From: Caldalkalibacillus thermarum
GTDB taxonomy: Bacteria > Bacillota > Bacilli > Caldalkalibacillales > Caldalkalibacillaceae
DNA: 64,000 nucleotides
Reading direction: 5' to 3'
Assembly: GCF_014644735.1 (NCBI RefSeq)
Contig: NZ_BMKZ01000001.1
Coordinates: 124,001 to 188,000, forward strand
Below are positions 18,490 to 26,681 of the stretch, one piece after another. The position numbers were made by a program, and so were the translations under genes. Numbering within the stretch: the first letter of the stretch is position 1; every line of letters begins with the position of its first letter. The notes under the pieces are model-generated. The model saw only the letters and a program-made list of their open reading frames with translations. It ran no database searches and was not told the DNA's origin.

Positions 18490-19728
18490 ATGTCGGAACA
18501 AATCAGCTTAACGCCAGCACAACAGAAAGAGGTGGACAGACAGTTCGAGATTTTGAAACGGGGTGTTGTCGAAATTGTACCGGAAGAAGGGCTGAAACAA
18601 AAACTGGCCCGCTCAATTGCCACGGACACACCGCTTAAAGTGAAACTTGGCGTCGATCCGACAGCACCAGATATTCACCTGGGCCATACAGTGGTCATTC
18701 AAAAACTGCGCCAGTTTCAGGAATTGGGTCATACCGTCCAGTTTTTGATCGGCGATTTTACGGCCCGTATTGGTGATCCCACAGGCAGATCGGAAACGCG
18801 GAAGCCCCTGACCGAAGAACAGGTCAAACAAAATGCCAAAACCTATGTCCAACAGTACGCCAAGATTTTAGATATGTCCAAAACGGAACTGCATTATAAC
18901 AGCAAATGGCTCTCTGTCCTGAATTTTGCCGATGTGCTTGAACTGGCTGCCAAAACAACGGTGGCCCGCATGCTGGAACGGGATGATTTTGAGAAGCGTT
19001 ACCGGGCAAATCAGGCCATCAGCCTGCATGAATTTTTCTATCCGCTGATGCAAGGCTATGATTCCGTGGCTTTAGAATGTGACGTTGAATTGGGGGGCAC
19101 TGACCAGAAATTTAACCTGTTGATGGGGCGCCATCTGCAGAAAGAGTACGGTCAAGAGCCCCAGGTTGCCATTATGACCCCGCTCTTGGAAGGGCTGGAC
19201 GGGGTACAAAAAATGAGTAAAAGCCTGGGCAATTATATCGGCATTGATGAGGAGCCCAATGAGATTTACGGCAAAACGATGTCCATTCCTGATGAGCTGA
19301 TGATCAAGTATTACGAATTGGTCACCCGGCTTCCATTGGAAGAAGTGAAGCGTATAGAGGCTGGTTTAAAGTCCGGAGAGATTCATCCCCGTGACGCGAA
19401 AATGAGACTGGCTAAAACGCTTGTGGCGATGTATCACGGAGACGAGGCCGCGGAACAGGCAGAGGAACACTTTAAAACCGTTTTCCAGAAGCGGGATCTT
19501 CCTGAGGACATGCCCGAAAAAGAATGGACAGGTGTTTCCCCTGTTAACATTGTTGATTTGTTGCACGGCTTGGACATGGTGGCCTCCAAAGGGGAAGGCA
19601 GACGGATGGTACAGCAGGGTGCCGTGCGCATCAATGGCGACAGAGTGGATGATATCCAGGAGGAAGTGAATGTGCAGGCAGGAATGATTGTTCAAGTTGG
19701 CAAGCGCAAGTTTGTACGGATAAAATAA
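18490..19728 (+). CDS. tyrS: Tyrosyl-tRNA synthetase (TyrZ-like subtype)
   Basis: 412 residues. Class I synthetase with [10 protein letters not shown] as the HIGH equivalent, [41 protein letters not shown] and the KMSKS loop; a C-terminal S4 RNA-binding domain ([16 protein letters not shown]). The HLGH form and [11 protein letters not shown] context match TyrZ more than TyrS of B. subtilis, which has HIGHL. It charges tRNA-Tyr. ATG 18490 follows GGGAG; the in-frame GTG at 18457 lacks a good RBS. No T-box leader is visible in the short upstream region. Tail-to-tail with rpsD as in Bacillus synteny. Confidence 0.95.
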   Translation: MSEQISLTPAQQKEVDRQFEILKRGVVEIVPEEGLKQKLARSIATDTPLKVKLGVDPTAPDIHLGHTVVIQKLRQFQELGHTVQFLIGDFTARIGDPTGRSETRKPLTEEQVKQNAKTYVQQYAKILDMSKTELHYNSKWLSVLNFADVLELAAKTTVARMLERDDFEKRYRANQAISLHEFFYPLMQGYDSVALECDVELGGTDQKFNLLMGRHLQKEYGQEPQVAIMTPLLEGLDGVQKMSKSLGNYIGIDEEPNEIYGKTMSIPDELMIKYYELVTRLPLEEVKRIEAGLKSGEIHPRDAKMRLAKTLVAMYHGDEAAEQAEEHFKTVFQKRDLPEDMPEKEWTGVSPVNIVDLLHGLDMVASKGEGRRMVQQGAVRINGDRVDDIQEEVNVQAGMIVQVGKRKFVRIK

Positions 19729-19756
19729 GACAGGTTTAGACAAGGTTAATTTGAGG

Positions 19757-19781
19757 CGGTCCTTTGAAGGGCCGTTTTTTT
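19757..19781 (+). terminator. Terminator of tyrS
   Basis: CGGTCCTT pairs with AAGGGCCG (one G-T pair) across a 1-2 nt loop, followed by seven T residues. Confidence 0.8.
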
Positions 19782-19803
19782 ATAAAGCATTATCCCCATG
19801 AAT

Positions 19804-19845
19804 AACAAAAGCCCCCGAACATCCGTCCTGGATGCCGGAGGCTTT
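19804..19845 (-). terminator. Terminator of rpsD
   Basis: On the minus strand GCCTCCGGCATCC pairs imperfectly with GGATGTTCGGGGGC, followed by TTTTGTTATT. Confidence 0.7.
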
Positions 19846-19859
19846 GTGGAAAGGAAATC

Positions 19860-20462
19860 TTAACGGGAGTAGAACTCAACGATCAGGGACTCTTGAATTT
19901 CAGACGGCAATTCGCTGCGCTCAGGAAGGCGGGTGTATGTGCCTTCCATTTTGTTTTCATCGAAAGAGAGATAATCGGGCAAGTAGTCCCGCTCTTCGAG
20001 GGATTCTTTCACGACAGCCAGATCTCTGCTCTTTTCACGCAGGCCGATGACGTCGCCCGGTTTGCATTGATAAGAGGGGATGTCTACTTTTTTGCCGTTC
20101 ACCGTGATGTGCCCATGGTTAACAAGCTGGCGGGCTGCACGGCGCGTACGGGCAAAGCCCAGGCGGTATACCAGATTGTCCAGACGGGATTCAAGCAGAA
20201 TCAAGAAGTTTTCACCCACGATACCGGGCATTCTGTTTGCTTTGTCAAACGTGTTGCGGAATTGACGTTCAGTCAGACCATACATATGGCGCAGTTTCTG
20301 CTTTTCTTGCAGCTGGATGCCATATTCGCTTAATTTTTTCCTCTGGGTGGGACCATGTTGTCCCGGAGGATAAGGACGTTTTTGCAGCTCTTTGCCTGTG
20401 CCAGTCAGGGAAATTCCCAGACGGCGGCTGATTTTCCAAGTTGGTCCTGTATAACGAGACAT
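19860..20462 (-). CDS. rpsD: 30S ribosomal protein S4
   Basis: 200 residues, the usual length. Begins [20 protein letters not shown], contains the S4 RNA-binding domain ([20 protein letters not shown]) and ends in the conserved [13 protein letters not shown]. Binds 16S rRNA early in 30S assembly and, in Bacillus, represses its own translation. The start is ATG 20462, 10 nt after GGAGAG; a TTG/ATG extension upstream is not needed. Unlinked to the alpha operon, as in B. subtilis. The N-terminus lacks Cys, so it is the zinc-independent form. Confidence 0.97.
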   Translation of the reverse strand: MSRYTGPTWKISRRLGISLTGTGKELQKRPYPPGQHGPTQRKKLSEYGIQLQEKQKLRHMYGLTERQFRNTFDKANRMPGIVGENFLILLESRLDNLVYRLGFARTRRAARQLVNHGHITVNGKKVDIPSYQCKPGDVIGLREKSRDLAVVKESLEERDYLPDYLSFDENKMEGTYTRLPERSELPSEIQESLIVEFYSR

Positions 20463-20690
20463 AAGTGATAACTCTCCTTCCACCATCATAGTCTAAAGAT
20501 TGTGCACAAGTGGTGATCTCAGTCCTATAGCCATTTTGCTTTCACACACCTTCGCCCCGATAGCTAAGGGTTACACGGTGCACCTTTTGAACAAAAATTC
20601 AGCCGCGGTTCAAAAGGAGCAAAATGGAGAGGGTTTCTATAGGCTGTTCACCCTGGCTATCTTTGCAGTCAATCTGTCTATTGATACACA
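20463..20690 (-). ncRNA. rpsD 5' leader, probable S4 autoregulatory RNA
   Basis: From the predicted start near 20690 to the rpsD ATG there are ~228 untranslated nt. It carries a perfect 10-bp hairpin, GTTCAAAAGG/CCTTTTGAAC in plus-strand terms (20583-20592 with 20608-20617), plus further complementary segments (GATAGCC/GGCTAT). Bacillus rpsD is known to be controlled by S4 binding to such a leader. The full pseudoknot fold was not modelled. Confidence 0.5.
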
Positions 20691-20696
20691 AAATTT

Positions 20697-20726
20697 ATTG
20701 TATCCTTAGTAGAGTAGCAAAGTCAA
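20697..20726 (-). promoter_or_regulatory. rpsD sigma-A promoter
   Basis: Minus-strand TTGACT (20726-20721), 18-nt spacer, TACAAT (20702-20697). Confidence 0.7.
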
Positions 20727-20806
20727 GGTTAAGTGAATAAAAGATCATGATTTTTTTCACTGATGATGTTGTTTCTATGAATAAAAATATACTATGTTCT
20801 GAAAAT

Positions 20807-20844
20807 TTGATATAATAATAATGTCTCTTATGAGCGAGCGTTCA
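20807..20844 (+). promoter_or_regulatory. Promoter and candidate TetR-type operator of the AtuA-like operon
   Basis: TTTGATATAAT forms an extended -10 (TATAAT at 20811-20816). Just past the expected start lies TGAGCGAGCGTTCA (20831-20844), palindromic except for one G/T pair, the size and style of TetR-family operators. The cognate regulator is not identified. Confidence 0.4.
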
Positions 20845-20904
20845 GTCATCATTGGTATGGGTGCTACATATTTTTGTAGGTAGCAAAAACGTTAAGATAA
20901 TATC

Positions 20905-20920
20905 TCGTAAGCGTTTACAA
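20905..20920 (+). promoter_or_regulatory. cre-like CcpA site upstream of the AtuA-like gene
   Basis: TCGTAAGCGTTTACAA differs from the cre consensus WTGNAANCGNWNNCAW at one base. It ends 4 bp before the RBS and ~85 bp downstream of the predicted transcription start, where CcpA would act as a roadblock repressor. Confidence 0.6.
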
Positions 20921-20937
20921 GTTAAGGAGGGATTGAA

Positions 20938-22305
20938 TTGAAAATGGTAAGAGTAGGAGCCGGGCAGGGTTTTTATGGTGACACCATCTACGGTGCCCTG
21001 AACATGGCCAAATACGGCAATGTCCAGTATATCTGCTTCGACTGCCTGGCTGAGCTGACCATGGCCATCCTGCAGAAGGACCGGCAAAAAGACCCAAGCA
21101 AAGGGTACACCAAAGACATCACGGTTACTGCCAAGAACTTGCTCCCTTATGTAAAGAAGAAAGGGATCAAACTGATCACCAACGCAGGGGGAATTAACCC
21201 TGAAGGCGCTAGAAATGAAGTGGTGCGCATGGCCAAAGAAATGGGCATTACCGGGATTAGAGTGGGCATTGCTACCGGAGATAACATTTATCCTATCCTG
21301 GATGAATTGCAGGAAAAAGGCATCTCGCTGGCCGATTATGAAACAGGTGAGCCGTTCACCAAGTCTAAAGAGGAAATTTTATTTGCCAGCGCTTATCTGG
21401 GGGCCTGGCCCATTGTGGAATGTTTAAAACAAGGGGCCGATATCGTCATTACCGGCCGCACCACCGATACAGCCCAGTTTTTGGCCCCTATGATCTATGA
21501 ACTGGGCTGGGCCGAGGATGATTGGGATAAGTTGGCCCTGGGTGTGCTGCTTGGGCACTTGATGGAATGCTCCGGCCAGGCGACAGGGGGCAACTTCAGC
21601 GGAGACTGGTGGAACATTCCCAATATGGAGAACATCGGGTACCCCATTGCGGAAGTGTATGCAGATGGGACGGCGATCATCACCAAGCCGGACAATACGG
21701 GGGGCAGAGTGTCCATCGATACCTTAAAGGAGCAATTTTTATATGAAATTCACGATCCCTCCCACTATGTCACCCCTGATGTGATCGCCGATTTTTCAGC
21801 CGCCCGTTTTGAAGAAGTGGGTCCAGACCGGGTACAAATTTCCGGGGTGAAAGGAAAACCCAAGCCTCCTACCTTAAAAGCGATCATGGGCTATCCCAAC
21901 GGGTATATGGGAGCGGGCATGATCGGCTACTCTTGGCCTGATGCCTTGAAGAAAGCGAGAAAAGTGGATGAAATTATCCGCAAGCAGATTGAACTGTATG
22001 AGCTGAAGGTGAACGATATCCATACCGAATATATTGGCTACAATTCGATCCACGGCCCGCTGGCCCATCCAGTGGATGAAGAACAGCTGAACGAGGTTTA
22101 TGTGCGCATTGCCGTGCACACCGACACCAAGGAGGAAGCCGTTCAGTTTGGCCGTCTCTTTCCGCCCCTTGCCCTGAATGGGCCGCCGTTTGTGGGTGGA
22201 CTGGCTAACATGTACACCGTGCGTCAGCTGCTTGGTTTGTGGTCCGTCTTAATCCCCAGAGCTGAAGTTGAATCCCGCGTCCAAATTAATGTGGAGGAGG
22301 TTTGA
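20938..22305 (+). CDS. AtuA-family protein (DUF1446), large subunit-like
   Basis: 455 residues. The fold is recognisable from VRVGAGQGFYGDTIYGALNM at the start, the acidic YICFDCLAELTMAIL, TNAGGINPEGARNEV, VITGRTTDTAQFLAPM and the Gly-rich QATGGNFSGDW. AtuA proteins occur in acyclic-terpene and related acyl-CoA degradation clusters in Pseudomonas, where the equivalent of this and the next gene is one fused chain; the exact reaction is unproven. Start TTG 20938 is 7 nt after AAGGAGG; ATG 20944 is an alternative. A cre-like site and a palindrome upstream suggest carbon-source control. It sits between rpsD and refZ. Confidence 0.87.
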   Translation: MKMVRVGAGQGFYGDTIYGALNMAKYGNVQYICFDCLAELTMAILQKDRQKDPSKGYTKDITVTAKNLLPYVKKKGIKLITNAGGINPEGARNEVVRMAKEMGITGIRVGIATGDNIYPILDELQEKGISLADYETGEPFTKSKEEILFASAYLGAWPIVECLKQGADIVITGRTTDTAQFLAPMIYELGWAEDDWDKLALGVLLGHLMECSGQATGGNFSGDWWNIPNMENIGYPIAEVYADGTAIITKPDNTGGRVSIDTLKEQFLYEIHDPSHYVTPDVIADFSAARFEEVGPDRVQISGVKGKPKPPTLKAIMGYPNGYMGAGMIGYSWPDALKKARKVDEIIRKQIELYELKVNDIHTEYIGYNSIHGPLAHPVDEEQLNEVYVRIAVHTDTKEEAVQFGRLFPPLALNGPPFVGGLANMYTVRQLLGLWSVLIPRAEVESRVQINVEEV

Positions 22306-22308
22306 ACA

Positions 22309-22671
22309 GTGGCCAAGGTGCAATTGCGTTATGTGGCCCAGGCCCGTTCTGGAGATAAAGGCAATACGTGTGACCTGGGCCTGTTTGCCAAAACCAAAGA
22401 AATGTATGAAGTATTTAAACGGGAAGTCACGCCAGAAAAAGTGAAAGCCCATTTTGCACCGCTGGTGAAGGGGGAGGTGAGCCGCTACGAAGTACCCAAT
22501 GTTTATGCCCTTAAATTTGTCCTGGAAGATGCGCTGGGGGGAGGGGCACCGTCATCCTTGAGAACGGATAACCTGGGCAAATCGTTCGGCTCCAATCTGC
22601 TGCGGATGGAGATTGAAGTGCCGGATGAGTTGTTAACCGAGGAACATTGTATCCAAGTTCCTCCCCGTTAA
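22309..22671 (+). CDS. AtuA-related small partner protein
   Basis: 120 residues. It shows the AtuA C-terminal domain as a free protein: VAQARSGDKGNTCDLGLFAK near the N-terminus, where the RSGDKGN loop is typical, and a GGG-rich segment with LRTDNLGKSFG. The GTG start is 3 bp after the upstream stop and follows GGAGG inside the upstream gene, so the two are translationally coupled. Probably forms a complex with the preceding protein. In longer homologues both parts are one polypeptide. Confidence 0.85.
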   Translation: MAKVQLRYVAQARSGDKGNTCDLGLFAKTKEMYEVFKREVTPEKVKAHFAPLVKGEVSRYEVPNVYALKFVLEDALGGGAPSSLRTDNLGKSFGSNLLRMEIEVPDELLTEEHCIQVPPR

Positions 22672-22722
22672 AAGTTGAGTGCCAACTCCCTAGCGGATGA
22701 CCACGGGCATAACAACTGCCGG

Positions 22723-22752
22723 AAAGCGGGCTGTTTGACGGCCTGCTTTTTT
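22723..22752 (+). terminator. Terminator of the AtuA-like operon
   Basis: AAAGCGGGC (22723-22731) pairs with GCCTGCTTT (22741-22749) with one wobble pair, followed by TTT. Confidence 0.75.
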
Positions 22753-22851
22753 AGTTACTAAAACATGTGCCTGTGAACCAGTCTACCTCTGCTAAAGAGG
22801 CAGGCCTTATGCTAGAATGAAAGAGTGGATGAGCATGACAAGGAGGGACCC

Positions 22852-23475
22852 ATGGTGGAGAGCAGGGTACAGAAGAAGCCAAAGGAACGGATTAAACAAG
22901 CTGCACTGGATCTCTTTTATTACCAGGGATTCCACTCCACCACTGTGCGCCAAATTGCCCAGAGGGCGGGCGTCAACCCGGCCATGATCTCTTATTATTT
23001 TAAGGGGAAGAGGGGACTCCTGGAACAATTAATGGTTCAATTTTATGAAGAATACTTCAACGTGATTGAACAGCATCAAGCTGATGACATAGACCAGGGG
23101 CAGTTAACACCTTATCAACGTTTGCTGTCTACCCTTTCAGCCAGCTTTAATTATTTATTTGAACATTATCAAATGACACGGTTTATCTACAGGGAATTAA
23201 CTATTGACTCGACATTGATCAGGGAAATTATGACGGTTTACCTTGGCAAAGAGAAATATTATTATATAACTTTGTTAGAGGAGTTAAAACAGGCAGGTAC
23301 TTTACGAAGCAATGATGTGGAAATGATTACTTTGCAGCTTTTAAATACATTGTACATGCCCTTTTTGCAACCCCAGATGATCCGCAAAGTGTATTATATT
23401 GAACCCCACTCCGATGAGTTTAAGCAACGTTATTTGGAGCAGCTAAATTTTTTTGTAGAAAATTGTTGCCGATAG
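22852..23475 (+). CDS. refZ: TetR-family regulator RefZ (FtsZ-ring positioning)
   Basis: 207 residues. N-terminal TetR HTH (RIKQAALDLFYYQGFHSTTV, then AGVNPAMISYYFKGKRGLLE); the C-terminal dimerisation domain is rich in aromatic residues. It lies directly before ezrA, the position of refZ (yttP) in B. subtilis. RefZ binds palindromes near the origin and inhibits FtsZ during polar septation in sporulation. Start ATG 22852 follows AAGGAGG; GTG 22855 is equally possible. Identity is by synteny and overall similarity rather than a unique motif; a metabolic TetR regulator of the upstream AtuA operon is the alternative. Confidence 0.8.
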   Translation: MVESRVQKKPKERIKQAALDLFYYQGFHSTTVRQIAQRAGVNPAMISYYFKGKRGLLEQLMVQFYEEYFNVIEQHQADDIDQGQLTPYQRLLSTLSASFNYLFEHYQMTRFIYRELTIDSTLIREIMTVYLGKEKYYYITLLEELKQAGTLRSNDVEMITLQLLNTLYMPFLQPQMIRKVYYIEPHSDEFKQRYLEQLNFFVENCCR

Positions 23476-23601
23476 CAGGGATTTTGTATAAAAACATCGA
23501 AATAAAGGACATATTCTCGATCGGAAAAAGCTCTCAAACCGGATATGTACTTTAAATACAGCAGAGAAACAACAAGGGTTGATGAAGGTGGAGATCCTCC
23601 T

Positions 23602-25299
23602 ATGTGGCTGATAATAACGTTATTATTGATTATTTGTGTTTTTTTGCTCTATTTGGCAGGTTTGCTTTACCGCCGTCGGATTTACCAGCAGGTAGACAAG
23701 CTGGAACAGTGGAAAAACGATATTGAAAACCGTCCCGTCGCCGATGAATTGGCTCGTTTGAAAAATTTAAAACTGGCTGGTGAAACGGAAGCCAGCTTTG
23801 AAAAGTGGAAGTCACAGTGGGAAGAAATTGTGACCGATATCTTGCCAGATCTGGAAGAAATGCTGATTGACATCGAAGATTATGCGCTGCGGTTCCGTTT
23901 GGTCACGTGCCGTCAGCTTTTACAAGAAGCGCAGGAAAAATTATGGAGCGTTGAAGAAACGTTGGAAACGATCAAGGAAGAGATTGATCAGCTGACTGAC
24001 AGCGAAACGAGCAACCGGGAAAAAATGACAGTGTTGCACGAGCAATTACAAGAGTTAAAGCGTTTATTACACAAACATGCCATGGGTCTGGGCATTTCCT
24101 ATCCGGTGTGGTATGACAAATATAAGCAGGCTGTTGATTGGTATCATCAATTCCAGGAGGAACATAACAACGGCAATTATTTTCAGGCTCGGGAGTTGCT
24201 GAACAAGGTTGATCAGGCCTGTCAGGAACTGTACGAAGCCATAGAGGTTTGCCCCAATATCATCCGCACCATCGAGCATGATATCCCCCGCAAGCTGCAA
24301 GAAGTTGAAGAGGCCATACAGGAAATGGAAAGGAAAGGGTATCAGGTAAGCCACACGGGAGCCGAAGAGCAGCTGGCCGAAATGCTTAAATCCAAGCATC
24401 AAGTTGTAGCTTACATGCAAAACGGAGACATTGAGAGGATGAAACACTGGCAAGACCATGTGCTTGAAGGGATTGAAGAAATCTATCAGCGTTTGGAACA
24501 AGAAGTGGAGAACAAGGCTTACGTGATCGAGAAATTGGGGCAACTGGATGACAAGCACGCGGCGCTGCTGGATAAATTTAATGAATTGAAACGCACGGTG
24601 TCCGAATTTAAACTGGCCTATTCCTGGGATAGCGAATGGGAAAGCAAACATGAAACATTGCAAAAAATGTTTAAGGCCTTGCAGCATACCTATGATGCTC
24701 TAAAAGTAGATCCCGAAAAAATGCATCAACTGTATCCTGCTTTGAAACCTGAACTGGAACGATATTTTAAACATTACGACCAGCTTTTGGAAAAAACTGC
24801 AGCCTTTGAAGAAGAAATTCAAACCATCCGTAAGGACGAATTGGAGGCCAAAGCGGAAGCTCAAGAATTAAAGCGGAATCTGACTAAAGTAAGGGTCAAC
24901 TTGCGTAAAAGCAATCTGCCTGGTCTTCCTGATCATGTACAGTCCGGCCTGAACATTGCTGCCGAAGCCTTACAGGAGCTGCAGGCCTCATTAGAACAAA
25001 CCCCGATTGACATGCATCGGGTTCAACATCAGTTGAAAGAGGCTAAAACACAAGTGCAGTCCATTTCCCAAGTTGCGTCGATTGTTATCGAGTTAGCCCA
25101 AAAAGCGGAGCAATTGATTCAGTTCGGGAACCGATTCCGCCGGGAGCATGCAGAAGTTAGAGAAATACTGGAAGATGCCGAACAGGCTTTCAGGGATTTG
25201 CAGTTCCAGGAAGCGGTTGAACTGGCGGAAGAAGCGTTGGATATCGCCGACCGCAACTGGCGGAAGAAGCTTGAAGGGAAGCAGAGTGTTTCAGTGTAA
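23602..25299 (+). CDS. ezrA: Septation ring formation regulator EzrA
   Basis: 565 residues, normal size. A single N-terminal TM helix (MWLIITLLLIICVFLLYLAG) is followed by long spectrin-like helical repeats, with EKWKSQWEEIVTDILPDLEE and NGNYFQARELL near the places expected in EzrA. The membrane-anchored arc binds FtsZ and prevents extra Z rings, and links to PBP1. ATG 23602 follows a GGTGGAG; a longer in-frame start at 23545 would add a hydrophilic stretch before the TM helix. Normally followed by nifZ; here ~17.5 kb of accessory DNA intervenes. Confidence 0.95.
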   Translation: MWLIITLLLIICVFLLYLAGLLYRRRIYQQVDKLEQWKNDIENRPVADELARLKNLKLAGETEASFEKWKSQWEEIVTDILPDLEEMLIDIEDYALRFRLVTCRQLLQEAQEKLWSVEETLETIKEEIDQLTDSETSNREKMTVLHEQLQELKRLLHKHAMGLGISYPVWYDKYKQAVDWYHQFQEEHNNGNYFQARELLNKVDQACQELYEAIEVCPNIIRTIEHDIPRKLQEVEEAIQEMERKGYQVSHTGAEEQLAEMLKSKHQVVAYMQNGDIERMKHWQDHVLEGIEEIYQRLEQEVENKAYVIEKLGQLDDKHAALLDKFNELKRTVSEFKLAYSWDSEWESKHETLQKMFKALQHTYDALKVDPEKMHQLYPALKPELERYFKHYDQLLEKTAAFEEEIQTIRKDELEAKAEAQELKRNLTKVRVNLRKSNLPGLPDHVQSGLNIAAEALQELQASLEQTPIDMHRVQHQLKEAKTQVQSISQVASIVIELAQKAEQLIQFGNRFRREHAEVREILEDAEQAFRDLQFQEAVELAEEALDIADRNWRKKLEGKQSVSV

Positions 25300-25334
25300 T
25301 AAGGGGAATATAAAGGTCATATAGCTGTGTAGTA

Positions 25335-25361
25335 AAGGGAGCGTTAGGCTCCCTTCTTTTT
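25335..25361 (+). terminator. Terminator of ezrA
   Basis: AAGGGAGC (25335-25342) and GCTCCCTT (25348-25355) with GTTAG loop, followed by CTTTTTG. Confidence 0.85.
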
Positions 25362-25382
25362 GCAGGTGTCATATGTACCTTA

Positions 25383-25568
25383 GTGATCGACAGTGTGTGG
25401 ATGGAGCCTAGATACCATCTGCCAACAGTTTATAGACAGCTTGCACATTTAACTGTGGTGGCCTTGTGCTTAATCTTTGCACTGGTTATTATTTCGCTGG
25501 GGATCATTGGGTTATCGGTCAAAGTTTTTGCCATTGAAAATGTTTTAAAGGGACTGTCCAACGAATAA
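25383..25568 (+). CDS. Possible small single-pass membrane protein
   Basis: 61 residues from GTG 25383, or 55 from ATG 25401. One strong hydrophobic helix (LTVVALCLIFALVIISLG). No clear RBS is present and the last codons lie in an inverted repeat, so the gene is uncertain. No family is recognised. Confidence 0.35.
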   Translation: MIDSVWMEPRYHLPTVYRQLAHLTVVALCLIFALVIISLGIIGLSVKVFAIENVLKGLSNE

Positions 25569-25586
25569 AGTTTAGGACAGTCCCTT
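25548..25586. repeat. 12-bp perfect inverted repeat
   Basis: AAGGGACTGTCC (25548-25559) and GGACAGTCCCTT (25575-25586). On the minus strand it is followed by TTTAAAACATTTTC and could terminate the selenoprotein gene. Similar GGGACTGTCC palindromes occur as repetitive elements in some Firmicutes. Confidence 0.6.
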
Positions 25587-25642
25587 GATCAATTTCACTA
25601 TCAATGTATGATGAAAAGCGATGCTCCCTCATCATTTACTGC

Positions 25643-26350
25643 TTATTTATTGTAACTCGGGAAATGGATCTCGTGAATTTGACCTGGTTCTTGTTTGATG
25701 GTTAGCTGCTCCAAAGCAGCCATTAATACTTTGGTTTGGGTGTGTTTATCATGAGGTTTGCCAAGGGAATGGCCAAACTCAAATTGCATCGGGTGTATGG
25801 CCCGAGGCGGCCGCATTAAACTGGATTGTTCCACGTCAAGGGTGATCAGCGTGGTTGGAATCCCTTGTGCTTCAATGGCGCGTTGTACTGTGACCACAGT
25901 ACGGTGACAAAGCGGTCATCCAGCCGTGAGCAGAACACCGTCAGCTTGGGAGCGAACCACTTCCTTGACTAGAGCTGGAATAGTTTCTTCATTTATTTTC
26001 TTTAATCTCATCGAGTAACCCATCATGGTGATATGTTTTTCGGCCAAGCCCTTAATCTCTCCATCTGCAGCAAGTTCACGGAGCCGGTCAATGGGGAAAA
26101 CACAGTTAATGTCTTCCTTGGGGGCATCCGTATTATAATGTTCCTTTGGTGCTGCATGTGTCACAGTCAGCTCGGCAGAGTTGACATCACCCGGAATGAT
26201 ACGGAAGGAGGCATCACCTACAGTCGGATCAGTGTTGAAGGGCTCCTGATCTTTATGGTGCACCCCGGCCGTTGAGACAATCATAATGTTCATCTCATGT
26301 AACGGTTTGGGGTTTGGTGTGTACGGTATTGCTTTTTTGGCGATTTGCAT
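25643..26350 (-). CDS. Putative selenoprotein, GrdB/PrdB family (in-frame UGA = Sec145)
   Basis: 235 residues if the TGA at 25916-25918 is read as selenocysteine. The N-terminal half has the GrdB/PrdB (glycine/sarcosine/betaine/D-proline reductase selenoprotein B) flavour, e.g. EDINCVFPIDRLRELAADG and HITMMGYSM. The stop falls exactly in the redox site, ADGVLLTAG-Sec-PLCHRTV (Sec-x-x-Cys), after which the same frame continues with family-like QRAIEAQGIPTTLITLD to a TAA. A perfect hairpin with a GGUC tip lies 13 nt downstream of the UGA. AGAGGAG precedes the ATG. A PerR box lies upstream. No sel genes are in the window. The alternatives are a nonsense-mutated gene or two ORFs; the hairpin and intact frame argue against this. 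Clostridial relatives act in Stickland-type reduction, but no GrdA/PrdA partner is adjacent. Confidence 0.8.
25885..25902 (-). promoter_or_regulatory. Bacterial-type SECIS hairpin
   Basis: On the minus strand GUACUGUG-GU-CACAGUAC is a perfect 8-bp stem. With the terminal G-C pair open, the tip reads GGUC, the SelB-recognised loop element in the E. coli fdhF SECIS. The tip GU starts 21 nt after the UGA, close to the 19 nt in fdhF. It lies within the coding frame, as bacterial SECIS elements do. Confidence 0.7.
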
Positions 26351-26394
26351 GATCCAACTCCTCTCCCTGGATTAATGATAACTGTAATCATCTC

Positions 26395-26430
26395 TATAAG
26401 AAATTATATCAAATACAAAATTATAATCAA
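26395..26430 (-). promoter_or_regulatory. Promoter of the selenoprotein gene
   Basis: Minus-strand TTGATT, a 16-nt spacer and TGATATAAT (extended -10), ending ~50 bp before the ATG at 26350. A PerR box lies just upstream of the -35, and a TTATAAT half-site overlaps the spacer. Confidence 0.55.
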
Positions 26431-26437
26431 TATTAAC

Positions 26438-26452
26438 TTATAATTATTATAA
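26438..26452. promoter_or_regulatory. Perfect PerR box upstream of the selenoprotein gene
   Basis: TTATAATTATTATAA matches the PerR consensus TTATAATNATTATAA at every fixed base. It is ~88 bp upstream of the selenoprotein ATG. The same consensus is found at perR itself (30465-30479). The site is AT-rich, so chance is possible but a perfect 14-base match next to one of few divergent starts is unlikely. Confidence 0.7.
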
Positions 26453-26483
26453 AATAACCAAATAACTTCTCGTTGTATGGAGT

Positions 26484-26681
26484 TACAGGATAATTAAGTG
26501 CAGTAATGCGATCCCTTATCTTGAGGTTGCCCCAGGTCAATTGAAGAGGTTTACCGGAGCGTATGACAATGCGAATAAGATCAGCGTGGCCATTCATGTG
26601 TATAAGCGTTGGGGATACGAGAGTAAGGAGATTACTGATGCGTTTGTGTTGGCACAGATCGCAAAGGGGGTTTTGGGGTGA
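26484..26681 (+). pseudogene. C-terminal remnant of a RuvC-like (phage) Holliday junction resolvase
   Basis: About 65 codons in frame without a proper start: YLEVAPGQLKRFTGAYDNAN, then KISVAIHVYKRWGYES and EITDAFVLAQIAKG. The P-x-x-LKRF-TG-x-x-x-A-K pattern and the final acidic D-AF-LA-A are those of the RuvC-type resolvases of phages. The N-terminal catalytic part is missing. It begins a short run of prophage debris. Confidence 0.55.

Noticed and set aside
24067-24687. 206-residue minus-strand ORF inside ezrA
   Set aside because: Antisense shadow of a coiled-coil gene, giving Phe/Leu-rich text only.
25643-25897. Separate 84-residue ORF downstream of the TGA
   Set aside because: It is in the same frame as the upstream ORF, lacks an RBS, and its supposed GTG start lies inside the SECIS hairpin; it is the C-terminal half of the selenoprotein.
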